Of a DNA stretch of 37,985 bases, positions 1 to 8,132 are shown piece by piece; within the stretch, counting starts at the first letter, position 1; the number at the start of each line of letters is the position of its first letter. The stretch spans positions 1-37,985 of the forward strand of contig DASZIO010000017.1 of the NCBI GenBank assembly GCA_035949055.1. Reading direction: 5' to 3'. The notes below the pieces were generated by a model, which was not told where the DNA came from, did not search any database, and saw only the letters and a program-made list of their open reading frames with translations. Position numbers and translations under genes: made by a program. This DNA comes from Bog-756 sp035949055. Its GTDB lineage: Bacteria; Actinomycetota; Acidimicrobiia; Acidimicrobiales; RAAP-2.

Positions 1-560
1 CCGTTCACGCCCTGGGAGCACAACCCGTAGGCGGCGTTCTGCACCTTGAGGGCGCAGCGATCCGTGGAACCGACCATCAAGATGTTCTCGGTGCCGGCGT
101 CGGCTCCGCTGGTCGGGACGTCGGTGAGACCGCGCACGTCGATTCGGTGGATCTCGTGGCTGAGGTACCAGGCGTAGCCGGCCGCCGAGCCCACCACCAC
201 GAAGATGACGACGGCGGCCGTGCCGAGGATCCACTTTGCCTTCCGGTGCCGCCCCCTCTTCTTGCCCCGGGCGGCCCTCACTTGCTCGCCGAGGGCCTGG
301 AGCCCGGTCTCGTCGAACGAACTGGCGGCGGCCGCTTTGCGCGCCGAGTGGGCGTGACGCCGTCTGTGGGGCTGCAGCGCGGCCAGGCCGGCGAGCGGGT
401 CTGAGGAGCCCGCCCCGTTACTGCTGGCCGCGCTCGTTGTCTCGTCGGTGGCCGGATGGCGCGGGGCACCCGGCGGCGGGTAGGTCCTCCCCCGCGGTGG
501 CAGAACGTCGGACAGGCCGGAATGCGTGGGCTCAGGGCCGCTGGGACCGCTACGAGCCAT
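1..560 (-). CDS. LytR-CpsA-Psr (LCP) family protein, N-terminal part
   Basis: The gene runs off the left edge, so only about 186 N-terminal residues are visible. A Pro/Ser/Arg-rich cytosolic stretch (residues 1-108) ends in a basic cluster (KKRGRHRKAK) and is followed by one membrane helix at about 109-132. Then comes NILMVGSTDR (about 159-168), which matches the conserved start of the LCP catalytic domain (usually NILLLGSDSR). LCP proteins transfer lipid-linked glycans such as arabinogalactan or teichoic acids to peptidoglycan on the outer face of the membrane. The ATG at 560 is chosen because an in-frame stop, shared as the end of the upstream monooxygenase gene, lies at 588-590 and a TACCGT -10 box sits 8 bases before it. 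The catalytic arginines are outside the window. Confidence 0.85.
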   Translation of the reverse strand, partial: MARSGPSGPEPTHSGLSDVLPPRGRTYPPPGAPRHPATDETTSAASSNGAGSSDPLAGLAALQPHRRRHAHSARKAAAASSFDETGLQALGEQVRAARGKKRGRHRKAKWILGTAAVVIFVVVGSAAGYAWYLSHEIHRIDVRGLTDVPTSGADAGTENILMVGSTDRCALKVQNAAYGLCSQGVN

Positions 561-568
561 GGCGCACA

Positions 569-574
569 ACGGTA
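569..574 (-). promoter_or_regulatory. -10 box (TACCGT) of the LCP gene
   Basis: TACCGT on the minus strand ends 8 bases before the ATG at 560, with no Shine-Dalgarno between them. This is the spacing expected for a leaderless transcript. It lies in the 27-bp gap after the upstream monooxygenase stop, so the LCP gene probably has its own promoter despite the tight spacing. Confidence 0.5.
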
Positions 575-587
575 GCAAGGCCGCCGG

Positions 588-2426
588 TCATCGGGTGGTC
601 GGGGTGGGCCGCCGTTCGCTGTCGGCCCGGTGTCCCTCGACACTCGCCGGTGCCGTCTCCTGCCCGGTCGAGGCTGGCTCGGTCGAGGCCGACGCGGTCG
701 CCGCGGATTGCTGCCGGCCTGCGCCCGCACCGAGCAGGCCCAACCGCCGCGCCCGCAAGTGCAGCGTGTCGTACCAGTAGCGCACGGTCCACGTGGGCCA
801 GTTGTTGACCACCCGGCCTGAGGCGTCCTTGTACCAGCTCCGACAGTCGGCCACCCAGGCGGTGCGGGCCATCAACCGCTGGGTGCGTTCGTCGTCGCGC
901 CGGGCGGCGTCGTCGCCCACCCCGACGACGGGGAGTCCAGCCGCCCCACCGGACCGGGTCTGGAGGGCCATCGCCTGCAGGATGAGGTTGATCTGGCGCT
1001 CCACCATGAACAGGATCGAGTTGTGCCCCAGGTTGGTGTTCGGGCCGTAGAGGAAGTAGCAGTTGGGGAAGGACGGGGCCGCCACACCGAGATAGGCGTG
1101 AGCGCCCTGCCTCCACTCATTGGCCAGGACGCGCCCTCCCGTTCCGATGACGTCGATGTGCGAGAGGAAGTCGGTGGTCGAGAAGCCGGTGCCGAAGATG
1201 AGGACATCAGCGGGCCGTTTCTGGCCGTCGGTCGTGACCACGCCGTCGGCTTCGATCCGTTCGATGGGTTGGTCGACGAGGTGGACGGTGCGCCGTTCGA
1301 GCGTCGGGTACCAGTCGCTGGAGATCAGAATACGCTTGCACCCGATGGGGTAGTCGGGGATGACCAAGGCCTCGGGTAGACGATCGGAGACGACGTCGGC
1401 GAGGATCCCCTTGGCGAACAGCTCGGTGAGCTTGCGCCCCGGCCAACTGTCCTTGCGGAACCACAACCAGCGCAGCTCCAGGCTCCAATAGATCCACCAC
1501 CGATGGGCCGTGGCCGCCGCCGGCAGGTGCTCGACGATCCATCGGGACAGCTGGCCGTACGGCCGGTCCTTCTTCGGAGAGACATAGTTCGGCGTGCGCT
1601 GGTAGACGGTGAGCTCGGCCGCGGCTCGGGCCACCAGTGGGACGAACTGGATGGCGCTGGCGCCGTTACCGATGACCGCGACCCGCTGTCCGGCGAGATC
1701 CTCGCTGTGGTCCCAACGGGCCGAGTGCCACGCCGGGCCGGCAAACCGGTCGAGACCCTCGAAGTCTGGGACGTGGGGCCGGTTCAGCTGGCCGCAGGCG
1801 AAGACCACGATGTCTGCCACCAGGAACTCGACGCCCTCGGGGCTGGAGACCTCCACCTGCCAGTGACTACCGGTCCCGTCGAACACGGCCCGGCGCACCG
1901 ATGCGTTGAGCCGCAGGTGCTGACCGAGGCCGAATTGCTCCACGCACCGATCGACGTAGTCGAGGATCTCCGGCTGTTCGGCGAAGCGCCGTGTCCAGTC
2001 CGTCTTGGGGGCGAAGGAGAACGAATAGAGGCGGGACGGGACATCGCATCCACTGCCCGGGTAGGTGTTGTCCCTCCACGTGCCACCGACCCGGTCGGAC
2101 TGCTCGACAATGGTGAAGTCGCGGACGCCGGATCGCACCAGCTGCATGGCCATCGCCACACCTGACAGACCGGCACCGACGATGACGACGCTCGGGACGG
2201 ACCGGCCATCCGAGCGGGCCGACCTCGCCGCCCGTGCCAACTGCCTGCGCCCGATGTCCAGCGCCACGTGCGCTCCGCTCCCCGATCCCTTGGCGGCACG
2301 CACATCCGACCTTCGGCGACCGGCGTCAAGGTGCACCCGATGGTAGGCCCATTGGACCTGGAGGTACCGCACCGCCTTGCAGACCCCATGGCCAGTCAAC
2401 AGACTCTTCGCGGTGACCGAGCACAC
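588..2426 (-). CDS. Flavin-containing monooxygenase (Baeyer-Villiger type)
   Basis: The product probably oxygenates ketones or other organic substrates using FAD and NADPH. The FAD Rossmann motif VVIVGAGLSG lies about 75 residues from the chosen start, followed by the GG(T)W element (VGGTWRDNTYPG). The Baeyer-Villiger fingerprint F-x-G-x3-H-x3-W is seen as FAGPAWHSARW. A second dinucleotide motif, VIGNGASAIQ, should bind NADPH. The C-terminal tail of about 45 residues is Ala/Ser/Thr-rich and low in complexity. The start is uncertain: GTG codons at 2426, 2372, 2336, 2303 and 2267 are all in frame, and the family normally begins only 5-20 residues before the Rossmann motif, so up to about 70 residues could be excess. 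The frame stays open to 2585, but that would overlap the divergent gene at 2470. Confidence 0.85.
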   Translation of the reverse strand: MCSVTAKSLLTGHGVCKAVRYLQVQWAYHRVHLDAGRRRSDVRAAKGSGSGAHVALDIGRRQLARAARSARSDGRSVPSVVIVGAGLSGVAMAMQLVRSGVRDFTIVEQSDRVGGTWRDNTYPGSGCDVPSRLYSFSFAPKTDWTRRFAEQPEILDYVDRCVEQFGLGQHLRLNASVRRAVFDGTGSHWQVEVSSPEGVEFLVADIVVFACGQLNRPHVPDFEGLDRFAGPAWHSARWDHSEDLAGQRVAVIGNGASAIQFVPLVARAAAELTVYQRTPNYVSPKKDRPYGQLSRWIVEHLPAAATAHRWWIYWSLELRWLWFRKDSWPGRKLTELFAKGILADVVSDRLPEALVIPDYPIGCKRILISSDWYPTLERRTVHLVDQPIERIEADGVVTTDGQKRPADVLIFGTGFSTTDFLSHIDVIGTGGRVLANEWRQGAHAYLGVAAPSFPNCYFLYGPNTNLGHNSILFMVERQINLILQAMALQTRSGGAAGLPVVGVGDDAARRDDERTQRLMARTAWVADCRSWYKDASGRVVNNWPTWTVRYWYDTLHLRARRLGLLGAGAGRQQSAATASASTEPASTGQETAPASVEGHRADSERRPTPTTR

Positions 2427-2469
2427 GTCCGGACCGCCGCCCGAGCGAGCTCCGGTCCCGCCGGTCGGG

Positions 2470-3204
2470 ATGTCCCGGCTGGCCCGGGCCCGGGCCAGCT
2501 TCGCCCAGGCTCTCCGCACCTTGCTGCGACCCGAGGGCCTGCCGCCCGAAGCCGCCGCCGAGCTCGAGAAGGCGCTCGGGGGCATCGGGCGGGAGGTCGT
2601 GGGCGGGGGGCCGGGGCGGATGGCCAGGGTCCGGGCCGAAGTGCGGGCGGCGCCGCCCCGGCTGCTCGACTGGATGTCCGGTCAGGTGCTCGAGCACCCG
2701 GCGGTGCTGTACGACCGCGAGGGCGTCGAGCTGCTGGCCTCCCGGCAGAGCCGCTCCATCTCGACGGCGGTGGGTGCGCTGCAGGTTGCGTTAGTGGCGG
2801 CAGCAGCCGCGTCTACGTTCGAGGGCGGCCCGGTGCTCGCTCTCGCCATCGACGGGCTGGTGGGCCAGGTGGCCTCCATCGTCCACGGCTTCTGTGACTG
2901 GTACAACACGGGTTCGTTCCTGGTGCGCCAGCTGAACGACGCCTCGATCTCCGTTGATCCCACCGAGGTTCGCCGGTTGACCAATGCCGCCCTCATGTCC
3001 AAGGGCCGGGTGGTCGACGAGCGGGCGCTGGTCCGGTCGACCGAGCTGCGGCTGTTCCGGAGTTGGGTGGCCCGCGGTTTGATCGACGCCCTTCCTTTCG
3101 GCTCGAGCCTCGGGCGGGCTTCGGTGCGGGCCACGGCGCGGATCGACCAGTCCGACCTGGCCGGGCTGGTGGGTCGGCTGCGGCAGGCCGGGCCAGCAGG
3201 CTGA
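2470..3204 (+). CDS. Hypothetical protein, about 244 residues
   Basis: I do not recognise the family. The N-terminus is basic and Ala-rich (MSRLARARASF), then comes an amphipathic region, a hydrophobic stretch (VALVAAAAASTF, GGPVLALAIDGLVGQVASIV) in the middle, and a mixed C-terminal half rich in Arg and Leu ending RLRQAGPAG. No signal peptide is clear; the central segment might touch a membrane. The ATG at 2470 is used, although in-frame TTG 2377 and GTG 2413 lie upstream; no good ribosome site supports any of them. It is divergent from the monooxygenase gene and convergent with the WYL regulator gene. Codon composition and the poor look of the opposite strand argue that it is a real gene. 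Confidence 0.6.
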   Translation: MSRLARARASFAQALRTLLRPEGLPPEAAAELEKALGGIGREVVGGGPGRMARVRAEVRAAPPRLLDWMSGQVLEHPAVLYDREGVELLASRQSRSISTAVGALQVALVAAAAASTFEGGPVLALAIDGLVGQVASIVHGFCDWYNTGSFLVRQLNDASISVDPTEVRRLTNAALMSKGRVVDERALVRSTELRLFRSWVARGLIDALPFGSSLGRASVRATARIDQSDLAGLVGRLRQAGPAG

Positions 3205-3247
3205 GGTCATCAGGTCGGGGCGTGCCGGCGGCCCGGCCGGCGCCCAC

Positions 3248-4213
3248 TCAGCCGGGAGCCGGCGGATTCTCGTACAGGGCGGCCAGATCGCGGCCGATCT
3301 GGGCCAGACCGCGGCGGAGCTCGGGCGGGTCGTGGACCTCGACTCCGGTTCCGAGGCCGGCCAGCTCCCCGATCAGGCTCCGGTGGGACTGGCCCCGGAT
3401 CTCCATCTCCACCCTCCCGTCCGGCCCGGCCGGTCCGATGCTCACCCGGTTGCCCAGCAGCCAGCGGCAGAGGCCCACCATGTCCGGGTCGACCGAGGCC
3501 TTGACGGTGACGGGGGATCGCATCCGCTCCACCTCGCTGATGATCGCCGTCCATGCGTCGGCCAGGTCGAACCCCTCGGGGCGCGGCGCCGACAACCCGG
3601 TGCGCTCGACGGCGGTGATCCGGTCGACCCGAAACGTGCGCCGACCGGCGTCAGTGTCGGCGACCAGGTACCAGGCGGACCCCTTGGCGGCCAGCCCCAG
3701 CGGGTGGACCGACCGTGACGTCGATGATCCGTCTCGAGCCACGTAGCCGAGGTTCAGCCGCTCGCCTTCGATGACGGCCTGTTGCACCGTCTCGAAGTGG
3801 GGCGGGGTGGGTCGGCTCAGTGCCGACCTCCCCCAGCTGTCCGTGTCGACCACGACGGCGGTGCGCGCCGCCTCCGCCTGGGTGCGGAATGATTCGGGCA
3901 GGGCCCGGACCAGTTTGCGCAGCGCCGCTCGCAGCTCAGGGGTGGCCGATGACGACGGCCCGGCCACCAGGAACAGGGCCCGCGCCTCGGCGGCCGACAG
4001 CCCGCTGAGGTCGGTCCGTCCCCCGCCGGCCAGCCGCCAGCCGCCGTTCCGACCCTGCAACGAGTAGACCGGAAGTCCGGCGACGGCGAGCGCCTCGAGG
4101 TCGCGGCGGGCCGTCCGTTCCGACACCTCGAGCTCCGTCGCCACCTCGGACGCGGTGACCCGGCCCCGGGTCTGGAGCATCAGGAGGATGGCCACCAGCC
4201 GGTCGGCCCGCAT
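3248..4213 (-). CDS. WYL-domain helix-turn-helix regulator (YafY-like)
   Basis: A winged helix-turn-helix of the DeoR-like HTH_11 type occupies about residues 1-65 (RVTASEVATELEVSERTARR is the reader region, followed by GLPVYSLQGRNGGW). A WYL domain spans about 140-230, with the signature region GSAWYLVADTDAG and downstream RTFRVDRI. A WCX-like C-terminal domain follows. Proteins of this type bind DNA and sense a ligand, often a nucleotide or nucleic acid, through the WYL pocket. The gene is transcribed away from a DinB-family gene 120 bp off, the usual arrangement in actinobacteria, so it probably controls itself and that neighbour. The ATG at 4213 has no clear ribosome site. An 8-bp inverted repeat lies just upstream. 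Confidence 0.9.
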   Translation of the reverse strand: MRADRLVAILLMLQTRGRVTASEVATELEVSERTARRDLEALAVAGLPVYSLQGRNGGWRLAGGGRTDLSGLSAAEARALFLVAGPSSSATPELRAALRKLVRALPESFRTQAEAARTAVVVDTDSWGRSALSRPTPPHFETVQQAVIEGERLNLGYVARDGSSTSRSVHPLGLAAKGSAWYLVADTDAGRRTFRVDRITAVERTGLSAPRPEGFDLADAWTAIISEVERMRSPVTVKASVDPDMVGLCRWLLGNRVSIGPAGPDGRVEMEIRGQSHRSLIGELAGLGTGVEVHDPPELRRGLAQIGRDLAALYENPPAPG

Positions 4214-4230
4214 TTGTTCATGCTTTCATT

Positions 4231-4257
4231 AAAACCGGCCAAAGGTTGTCCGGTTTT
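4231..4257. promoter_or_regulatory. Inverted repeat, candidate operator between WYL and DinB genes
   Basis: AAAACCGG (4231-4238) and CCGGTTTT (4250-4257) are perfect inverted arms around an 11-base spacer. The element begins 18 bases upstream of the WYL regulator ATG and sits in an AT-rich patch that contrasts with its surroundings (TTTTAAT on the minus strand could be a -10). It could be bound by the WYL regulator to control both divergent genes. Whether it works as DNA operator or RNA hairpin cannot be told from sequence. Confidence 0.5.
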
Positions 4258-4333
4258 GAGGCGCATGCTGTCAGGACAGGCAGATCGCCTGGACCGAAAT
4301 CCGGGGCACCGCTCCGAGAAAGGCGGCCGAAAA

Positions 4334-4903
4334 ATGTCCGCACTCACCGCCCCCGTTGCCGACGAGCGTGACGGACTGCTCTCCTTCCTGGCCGCTCAGC
4401 GCGCCGCCCTGGTGGCGTCGGCCTACGGCCTCACCGACGAACAGGCCCGGTCCACCCCGACGGCCAGTTCCCTCAGTATCGGCGGGCTCATACAGCATGT
4501 GGCCACCACCGAGCGGAGTTGGGTGGACACGGCGCTCGAGCGCCCCTCGGGGTCGGCCGAGGAGTATCTGGCCAACTTCCGGATGAGCACGACCGACACC
4601 GTGGGCGACGTGTTGGGCCTCTATGGCCAGGTGGCGAGCGAGACCGAGGCGGCCCTCGGCCACCTCGACCTCGACCGTCCGGTTCCGGTGCCCCGCGGCG
4701 TGCCCTGGTTCCCTCGGGATGTCGAGGCCTGGTCGGTGCGCTGGGTGCTGCTCCACCTCATCGAGGAGACCGCCCGCCACGCCGGCCACGCCGACATCTT
4801 GCGCGAGTCGATCGACGGGGCCGACGCCGTCTCTCTGGTGGCGGCCGTGGAGGGATGGCCGGCCTCCGACTGGGTTGAGCCCTGGCGCCCGACGGCGGCT
4901 TGA
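4334..4903 (+). CDS. DinB-family protein (DUF664 / maleylpyruvate isomerase-like)
   Basis: This is a protein of about 189 residues with the four-helix DinB fold. The metal-binding histidines can be placed: one in IQHVATTERSW near residue 50-55 and two in LLHLIEETARHAGHAD near residue 140-150, the H-x3-(E)-x-x-x-H-x-x-H pattern of the family. Actinobacterial members are often mycothiol-dependent metalloenzymes or thiol transferases; the substrate cannot be read from sequence. The ATG at 4334 is preferred over an in-frame upstream start at 4214 because it follows GAAAGGCGG and gives the normal N-terminus. It is divergent from the WYL regulator gene and very likely its target. Confidence 0.88.
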   Translation: MSALTAPVADERDGLLSFLAAQRAALVASAYGLTDEQARSTPTASSLSIGGLIQHVATTERSWVDTALERPSGSAEEYLANFRMSTTDTVGDVLGLYGQVASETEAALGHLDLDRPVPVPRGVPWFPRDVEAWSVRWVLLHLIEETARHAGHADILRESIDGADAVSLVAAVEGWPASDWVEPWRPTAA

Positions 4904-4925
4904 GCGAGCCGGCCGTAGGCCGCGA

Positions 4926-6857
4926 TCAGGTGCCGTCCGGCCGCTCCGGCGCGTTGGCGGCCGCCGAAGACGAGCCACCCGGCCCAGGCGGCTCCGCCGG
5001 TGGCACGAGTGGCATCTTCACGCGGGCCACCACGACGTCGGTCCGGGTGCGGAGGGCGTAGGTGAGGACCCGGTCGATTTGGTTGTGGAGGATGGTGTAG
5101 CGCAGGCGGGTCGGGACGATGACCGGGATCAGGACCACGACCTGTTGATCCCGGTCCCGGCGGGCGTCGTCGATGAAGGCCACGATGGGGTCGACCACCG
5201 AAGAGAACTCGGTCGGCAGGATCCGGAGGGGAACCCCGGGGTCCCAACGCTGCCACGCGCGCTCGAGCGAGTCGGCGGCCCCCTGGCCTTGGTCGCGGTC
5301 GTCGACCACCACCGAGACTGCAGTGACCTCGTCGCCGATGGAGAGGGCGTCGGCCAAGGCCACGCCGGTGAGACGCGACACGCTGGTTACCGGGACGATG
5401 ACCAGCGTCCGCCTGCCCTCGGGCTGGGGCGGGACCGTACCGATGCCGAGGTCGGCGGCGGCGATGTCGTAGTACCGGTGCACCCGGACGAAGAGGGCCA
5501 CGAAGACCGGTACGGCGACCACGACCACCCACGCACCACTGGTGAACTTGGTGACGAGGAAGACAATGGTGGCGATGGCAGTGGTCAGCGCCCCGGTCCC
5601 GTTGAGGGCGGCCCGGTGGTACCAGTGGGGCGGACGGGTCCGCCACCAGTGGATGACCAGTCCGGCCTGAGACAACGTGAACCCGGTGAACACGCCGATG
5701 GCGAAGAGCGGGATGAGCTCGTTCGTGTTGCCGCCCACCGCGATCAGCAGGACTGCGGAGAGCCCGGTGAGCACCCCGATGCCGTTGGCGAACACCTGGC
5801 GGTCACCCCGGAGCCCGAACAGATGTGGCAGGTAGTTGTCCCGGGCCAGCAGGCTGCCGAGGATGGGCAGCCCCCCGTATGAGGTGTTGGCCGCCAGAGC
5901 CAGCACGACGGTGATGGTGATCGACATCACGTAGAAGGCGGCGTTGCGCCCCACGGCCATGGCCATGATCTGGCTCAGCACCGTCTGGCCCGAGCGCGGG
6001 CCGATCTGCCAACGGCGGGCGAGGACGGCCAGGCCGAGCAGCATGGCGGCGAGGATGACTCCGAGGAGCAACTCGGTGCGCTTGGCCCGCACGACCCGCG
6101 GCTCTTTGAACAGTGGGACGCCGTTGGCAATGGCCTCCACACCGGTGAGCGCGCTGCAACCGGCCGAGAAGGCCTTGAGCACCAGCAGCACGCCGACGGT
6201 CTGCAACCCAGTGGTGGGGACCAGCGAACTCCCCGGCAGGGGCGTGTTCGCCGCCAGCGGGTGGACGAGGCCTATGGCGATGATGGCCAGCAGGCCGACG
6301 ATGAAGACCAGCGTCGGAAGGAGGAAGGCGCGGGCGGTGTCGCCCAGGCCGCGGAGGTTGAGCAGGGTGATGAGTGCGAGGATGCCGAGACAGATGGGAA
6401 CCGTGGCCGAAGTCAGGCCGGGGAACGCAGCAGTGAGCGAGCCGACGCCTGCCGCGATGGAGACCGCCACCGTCAGGGTGTAGTCGACGACGAGCGCGGC
6501 ACCGGCCACCAGGCTGGCGCCGGTCCCGAGGTTGGCCCGGGAGACGGCATACGCTCCTCCACCCCCGGGGTAGGCGTCGATCACCTGCCGGTAGGAGAAC
6601 ACCAGGATGGCCAGGAGCGCCACGATGGCCACGGTGATCGGCAGGATGAGGTGCAAGGCGCCGGCGCCGGCCAGTGCCACTACCACGATGATGGCCTCGG
6701 GCCCGTAGGCCACCGACGTCAACGCATCGAGGGAGAGGGCCGAGAGCCCCTCGACCGGAGTGATCCGCTCCTTCGCCACCTCGCTCGTCCCCAGGGGCCT
6801 GCCGATGAGCAGGTTCCACACCGGCCGCGCCTCGCGTCGAGCGCTCCGATCCGGCAC
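4926..6857 (-). CDS. APC-family permease with soluble C-terminal domain
   Basis: This is an integral membrane transporter of about 643 residues in the amino acid-polyamine-organocation superfamily, taking up amino acids or similar solutes. At least twelve hydrophobic helices follow a short N-terminus (VWNLLIGRPLGTSEVAKERI). Family features include LSALSLDALTSVAYGPEA in helix 1, the glycine-rich YPGGGGAYAVSRANLG, and ALTGVEAIANGVPLF. After the last helix about 170 residues form a soluble domain starting RTLVIVPVTSVSRLTGVALADA, which resembles a universal stress protein fold and may regulate transport. The GTG at 6857 is chosen because TACGAT lies 6 bases upstream; translation from 7004 would read through a tandem repeat and overlap the next gene. 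Confidence 0.88.
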   Translation of the reverse strand: MPDRSARREARPVWNLLIGRPLGTSEVAKERITPVEGLSALSLDALTSVAYGPEAIIVVVALAGAGALHLILPITVAIVALLAILVFSYRQVIDAYPGGGGAYAVSRANLGTGASLVAGAALVVDYTLTVAVSIAAGVGSLTAAFPGLTSATVPICLGILALITLLNLRGLGDTARAFLLPTLVFIVGLLAIIAIGLVHPLAANTPLPGSSLVPTTGLQTVGVLLVLKAFSAGCSALTGVEAIANGVPLFKEPRVVRAKRTELLLGVILAAMLLGLAVLARRWQIGPRSGQTVLSQIMAMAVGRNAAFYVMSITITVVLALAANTSYGGLPILGSLLARDNYLPHLFGLRGDRQVFANGIGVLTGLSAVLLIAVGGNTNELIPLFAIGVFTGFTLSQAGLVIHWWRTRPPHWYHRAALNGTGALTTAIATIVFLVTKFTSGAWVVVVAVPVFVALFVRVHRYYDIAAADLGIGTVPPQPEGRRTLVIVPVTSVSRLTGVALADALSIGDEVTAVSVVVDDRDQGQGAADSLERAWQRWDPGVPLRILPTEFSSVVDPIVAFIDDARRDRDQQVVVLIPVIVPTRLRYTILHNQIDRVLTYALRTRTDVVVARVKMPLVPPAEPPGPGGSSSAAANAPERPDGT

Positions 6858-6863
6858 GCCCGA

Positions 6864-6869
6864 ATCGTA
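6864..6869 (-). promoter_or_regulatory. -10 box (TACGAT) of the permease gene
   Basis: TACGAT on the minus strand ends 6 bases before the GTG at 6857. There is no Shine-Dalgarno, so a leaderless transcript is likely. The tandem repeats lie immediately upstream of it. Confidence 0.5.
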
Positions 6870-6870
6870 G

Positions 6871-6967
6871 GGGACCGGCCTGGGAACGAGGGGGAGCCCG
6901 GGGACCGGCCTGGGGACGCGACGGGGCCCTGGGGACGCGACGGGGCCCCGGGGACGGGACGGGGCCC
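6871..6967. repeat. GC-rich tandem repeat (19-bp units) upstream of the permease
   Basis: Three head-to-tail 19-bp units of the form TGGGGACGCGACGGGGCCC occupy 6911-6929, 6930-6948 and 6949-6967; the first two are identical and the third differs at two positions. Just before them an 18-bp sequence starting GGGACCGGCCTGGG is present twice (6871-6888 and 6901-6918, one mismatch). The array fills nearly the whole gap between the permease promoter and the end of the next gene. Confidence 0.85.
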
Positions 6968-6975
6968 GAGTTACC

Positions 6976-7515
6976 TCAGAGGTCGGGGTGGTCGCCGAGT
7001 GCATCGGCCACCGTGTGGAGGAACCATTCGTTGACCGCGAAGGCGGGGATCTCTCCGATCAGGATGCGGTAGCGACGGCTGAACACGGCGGCGGTGAGGA
7101 GCGCGGCGGTCGCGATATCGGCACGCGCGGCGACGGCGGGGCCCGGAAGCGGCTGGCGCCCGACGACCAGTCCGTGGTCGCTCAACACCCGCCCGATCGG
7201 GTCCCGGGTCTGCTCGAGGCGACGGCTGACCGACGTCGGGATAGTGGCCGGGGCGATCAACGTCTCGGCATAGACGTAGTCACGACCGGTCATGCGTCCC
7301 CGGAGGACCACGGCGCGCTCCACCACTTCGCTGCCGGCGGCCAGTTCCAATGGCTCCGTATCAGCCGCCGCGGCCCGTGACTGGCTGCGGATGTCGGCGT
7401 CGACTGGTTCCCCGGCCAAGCGCTCGAGGAGGTCGGTCACCGAGCCCGGGTTGCGCCTCAGGACGAGGGGGAGCCTCGAGTCCAACGGTCGCAACGGTCG
7501 CCCCATCCGGATCAC
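6976..7515 (-). CDS. Chorismate lyase-like protein (DUF98 / UbiC-UTRA fold)
   Basis: The product of about 179 residues resembles PF01947-type chorismate pyruvate-lyases, which release pyruvate from chorismate to give 4-hydroxybenzoate. Supporting elements are an N-terminal block with RLPLVLRRNPGSVTDLLERL, a central strand pair (VERAVVLRGRMTGRDYVYAETLIAP), and the C-terminal PIGRVLSDHGLVVGRQPL followed by RYRILIGEIPAFAVNEWF. The core (R-x-V-x-L...YAET...IG) is shared with the UTRA ligand-binding fold, so an effector-binding role is possible. The GTG at 7515 follows GGAAAG by 5 bases and is preferred; ATG 7506 or ATG 7566 are alternatives. Its divergent neighbour is the SRPBCC gene at 7668. Confidence 0.6.
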   Translation of the reverse strand: MIRMGRPLRPLDSRLPLVLRRNPGSVTDLLERLAGEPVDADIRSQSRAAAADTEPLELAAGSEVVERAVVLRGRMTGRDYVYAETLIAPATIPTSVSRRLEQTRDPIGRVLSDHGLVVGRQPLPGPAVAARADIATAALLTAAVFSRRYRILIGEIPAFAVNEWFLHTVADALGDHPDL

Positions 7516-7612
7516 CGAGGCTTTCCGACCCCGGTCATCGCGGTCGCCCCTCCGGCGGTCGAGCATCGGTCGGCACGGAGTGACCGTACCCGGGGCGGCT
7601 CCGGTGCTCGTC

Positions 7613-7639
7613 CGCGGGCCGGCGGGCGGCGGGCCCGCG
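7613..7639. repeat. GC-only inverted repeat in divergent promoter region
   Basis: CGCGGGCC (7613-7620) and GGCCCGCG (7632-7639) are perfect 8-bp inverted arms separated by 11 bases. They lie between two divergent gene starts and 16 bp upstream of the SRPBCC -10 box, where the -35 region should be, so this is not a normal terminator. It may be a protein-binding site. Confidence 0.45.
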
Positions 7640-7654
7640 AGCCGATTCGCCCCG

Positions 7655-7660
7655 TAGCCT
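7655..7660 (+). promoter_or_regulatory. -10 box (TAGCCT) of the SRPBCC gene
   Basis: TAGCCT ends 7 bases before the GTG at 7668, with no ribosome-binding site, matching the leaderless pattern seen through the window. The same hexamer precedes the SDR and TetR genes. Confidence 0.5.
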
Positions 7661-7667
7661 CGGGTGG

Positions 7668-8132
7668 GTGGCCGCTCCCGTGATCGACTATGGCGGCAGT
7701 TTCCGGTTCGACCTGGCCCCGGACGAGCTGTGGGCCCGACTGGAGGAGGTCGATCAATTCGAGGGCTGGTGGCCCTGGCTCACCCAATTCCGCCTCGAGG
7801 GGGAGGGTCTCTCGCCCGGGTCGGTGCTCAGTGGCGTGGTGACCCCGCCCCTCCCGTACCGTATGCGGCTCCGGGTCGAGCTGATCCGCTGTGAGCGGGC
7901 CCGGGCCATCGACGCCCGGGTGGAGGGCGACCTCACCGGGGAGGCCAGCCTGAGGCTTCGTCCCGATGCCGGCGGAACGCAGGCGGACGTGGGGTGGACC
8001 GTCGAGATGCAGCAGCCGGCCATGCGCCTGGCCAACCGCGTGGCCCACCCGGTCCTGCAGTGGGGGCACGATCGGGTGGTCGAGATCACCGTGGCCGGCT
8101 TCCGGCGGCGAATCGAAGGTCCGGCGCGCTAG
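7668..8132 (+). CDS. SRPBCC (START/Bet v1-like) family protein
   Basis: A 154-residue protein with the small helix-grip fold that binds hydrophobic ligands. The N-terminus YGGSFRFDLAPDELWARLEEVDQFEGWWPW is typical of the SRPBCC beta1-alpha1-alpha2 segment, and the C-terminal helix runs from about residue 115 to 150 (MRLANRVAHPVLQWGHDRVVEI). Actinobacterial members act in polyketide or lipid metabolism or as ligand carriers; the ligand is unknown here. The GTG at 7668 is supported by a TAGCCT box 7 bases upstream. It ends about 100 bp before the exporter gene, which has its own ribosome-binding site. Confidence 0.85.
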   Translation: MAAPVIDYGGSFRFDLAPDELWARLEEVDQFEGWWPWLTQFRLEGEGLSPGSVLSGVVTPPLPYRMRLRVELIRCERARAIDARVEGDLTGEASLRLRPDAGGTQADVGWTVEMQQPAMRLANRVAHPVLQWGHDRVVEITVAGFRRRIEGPAR

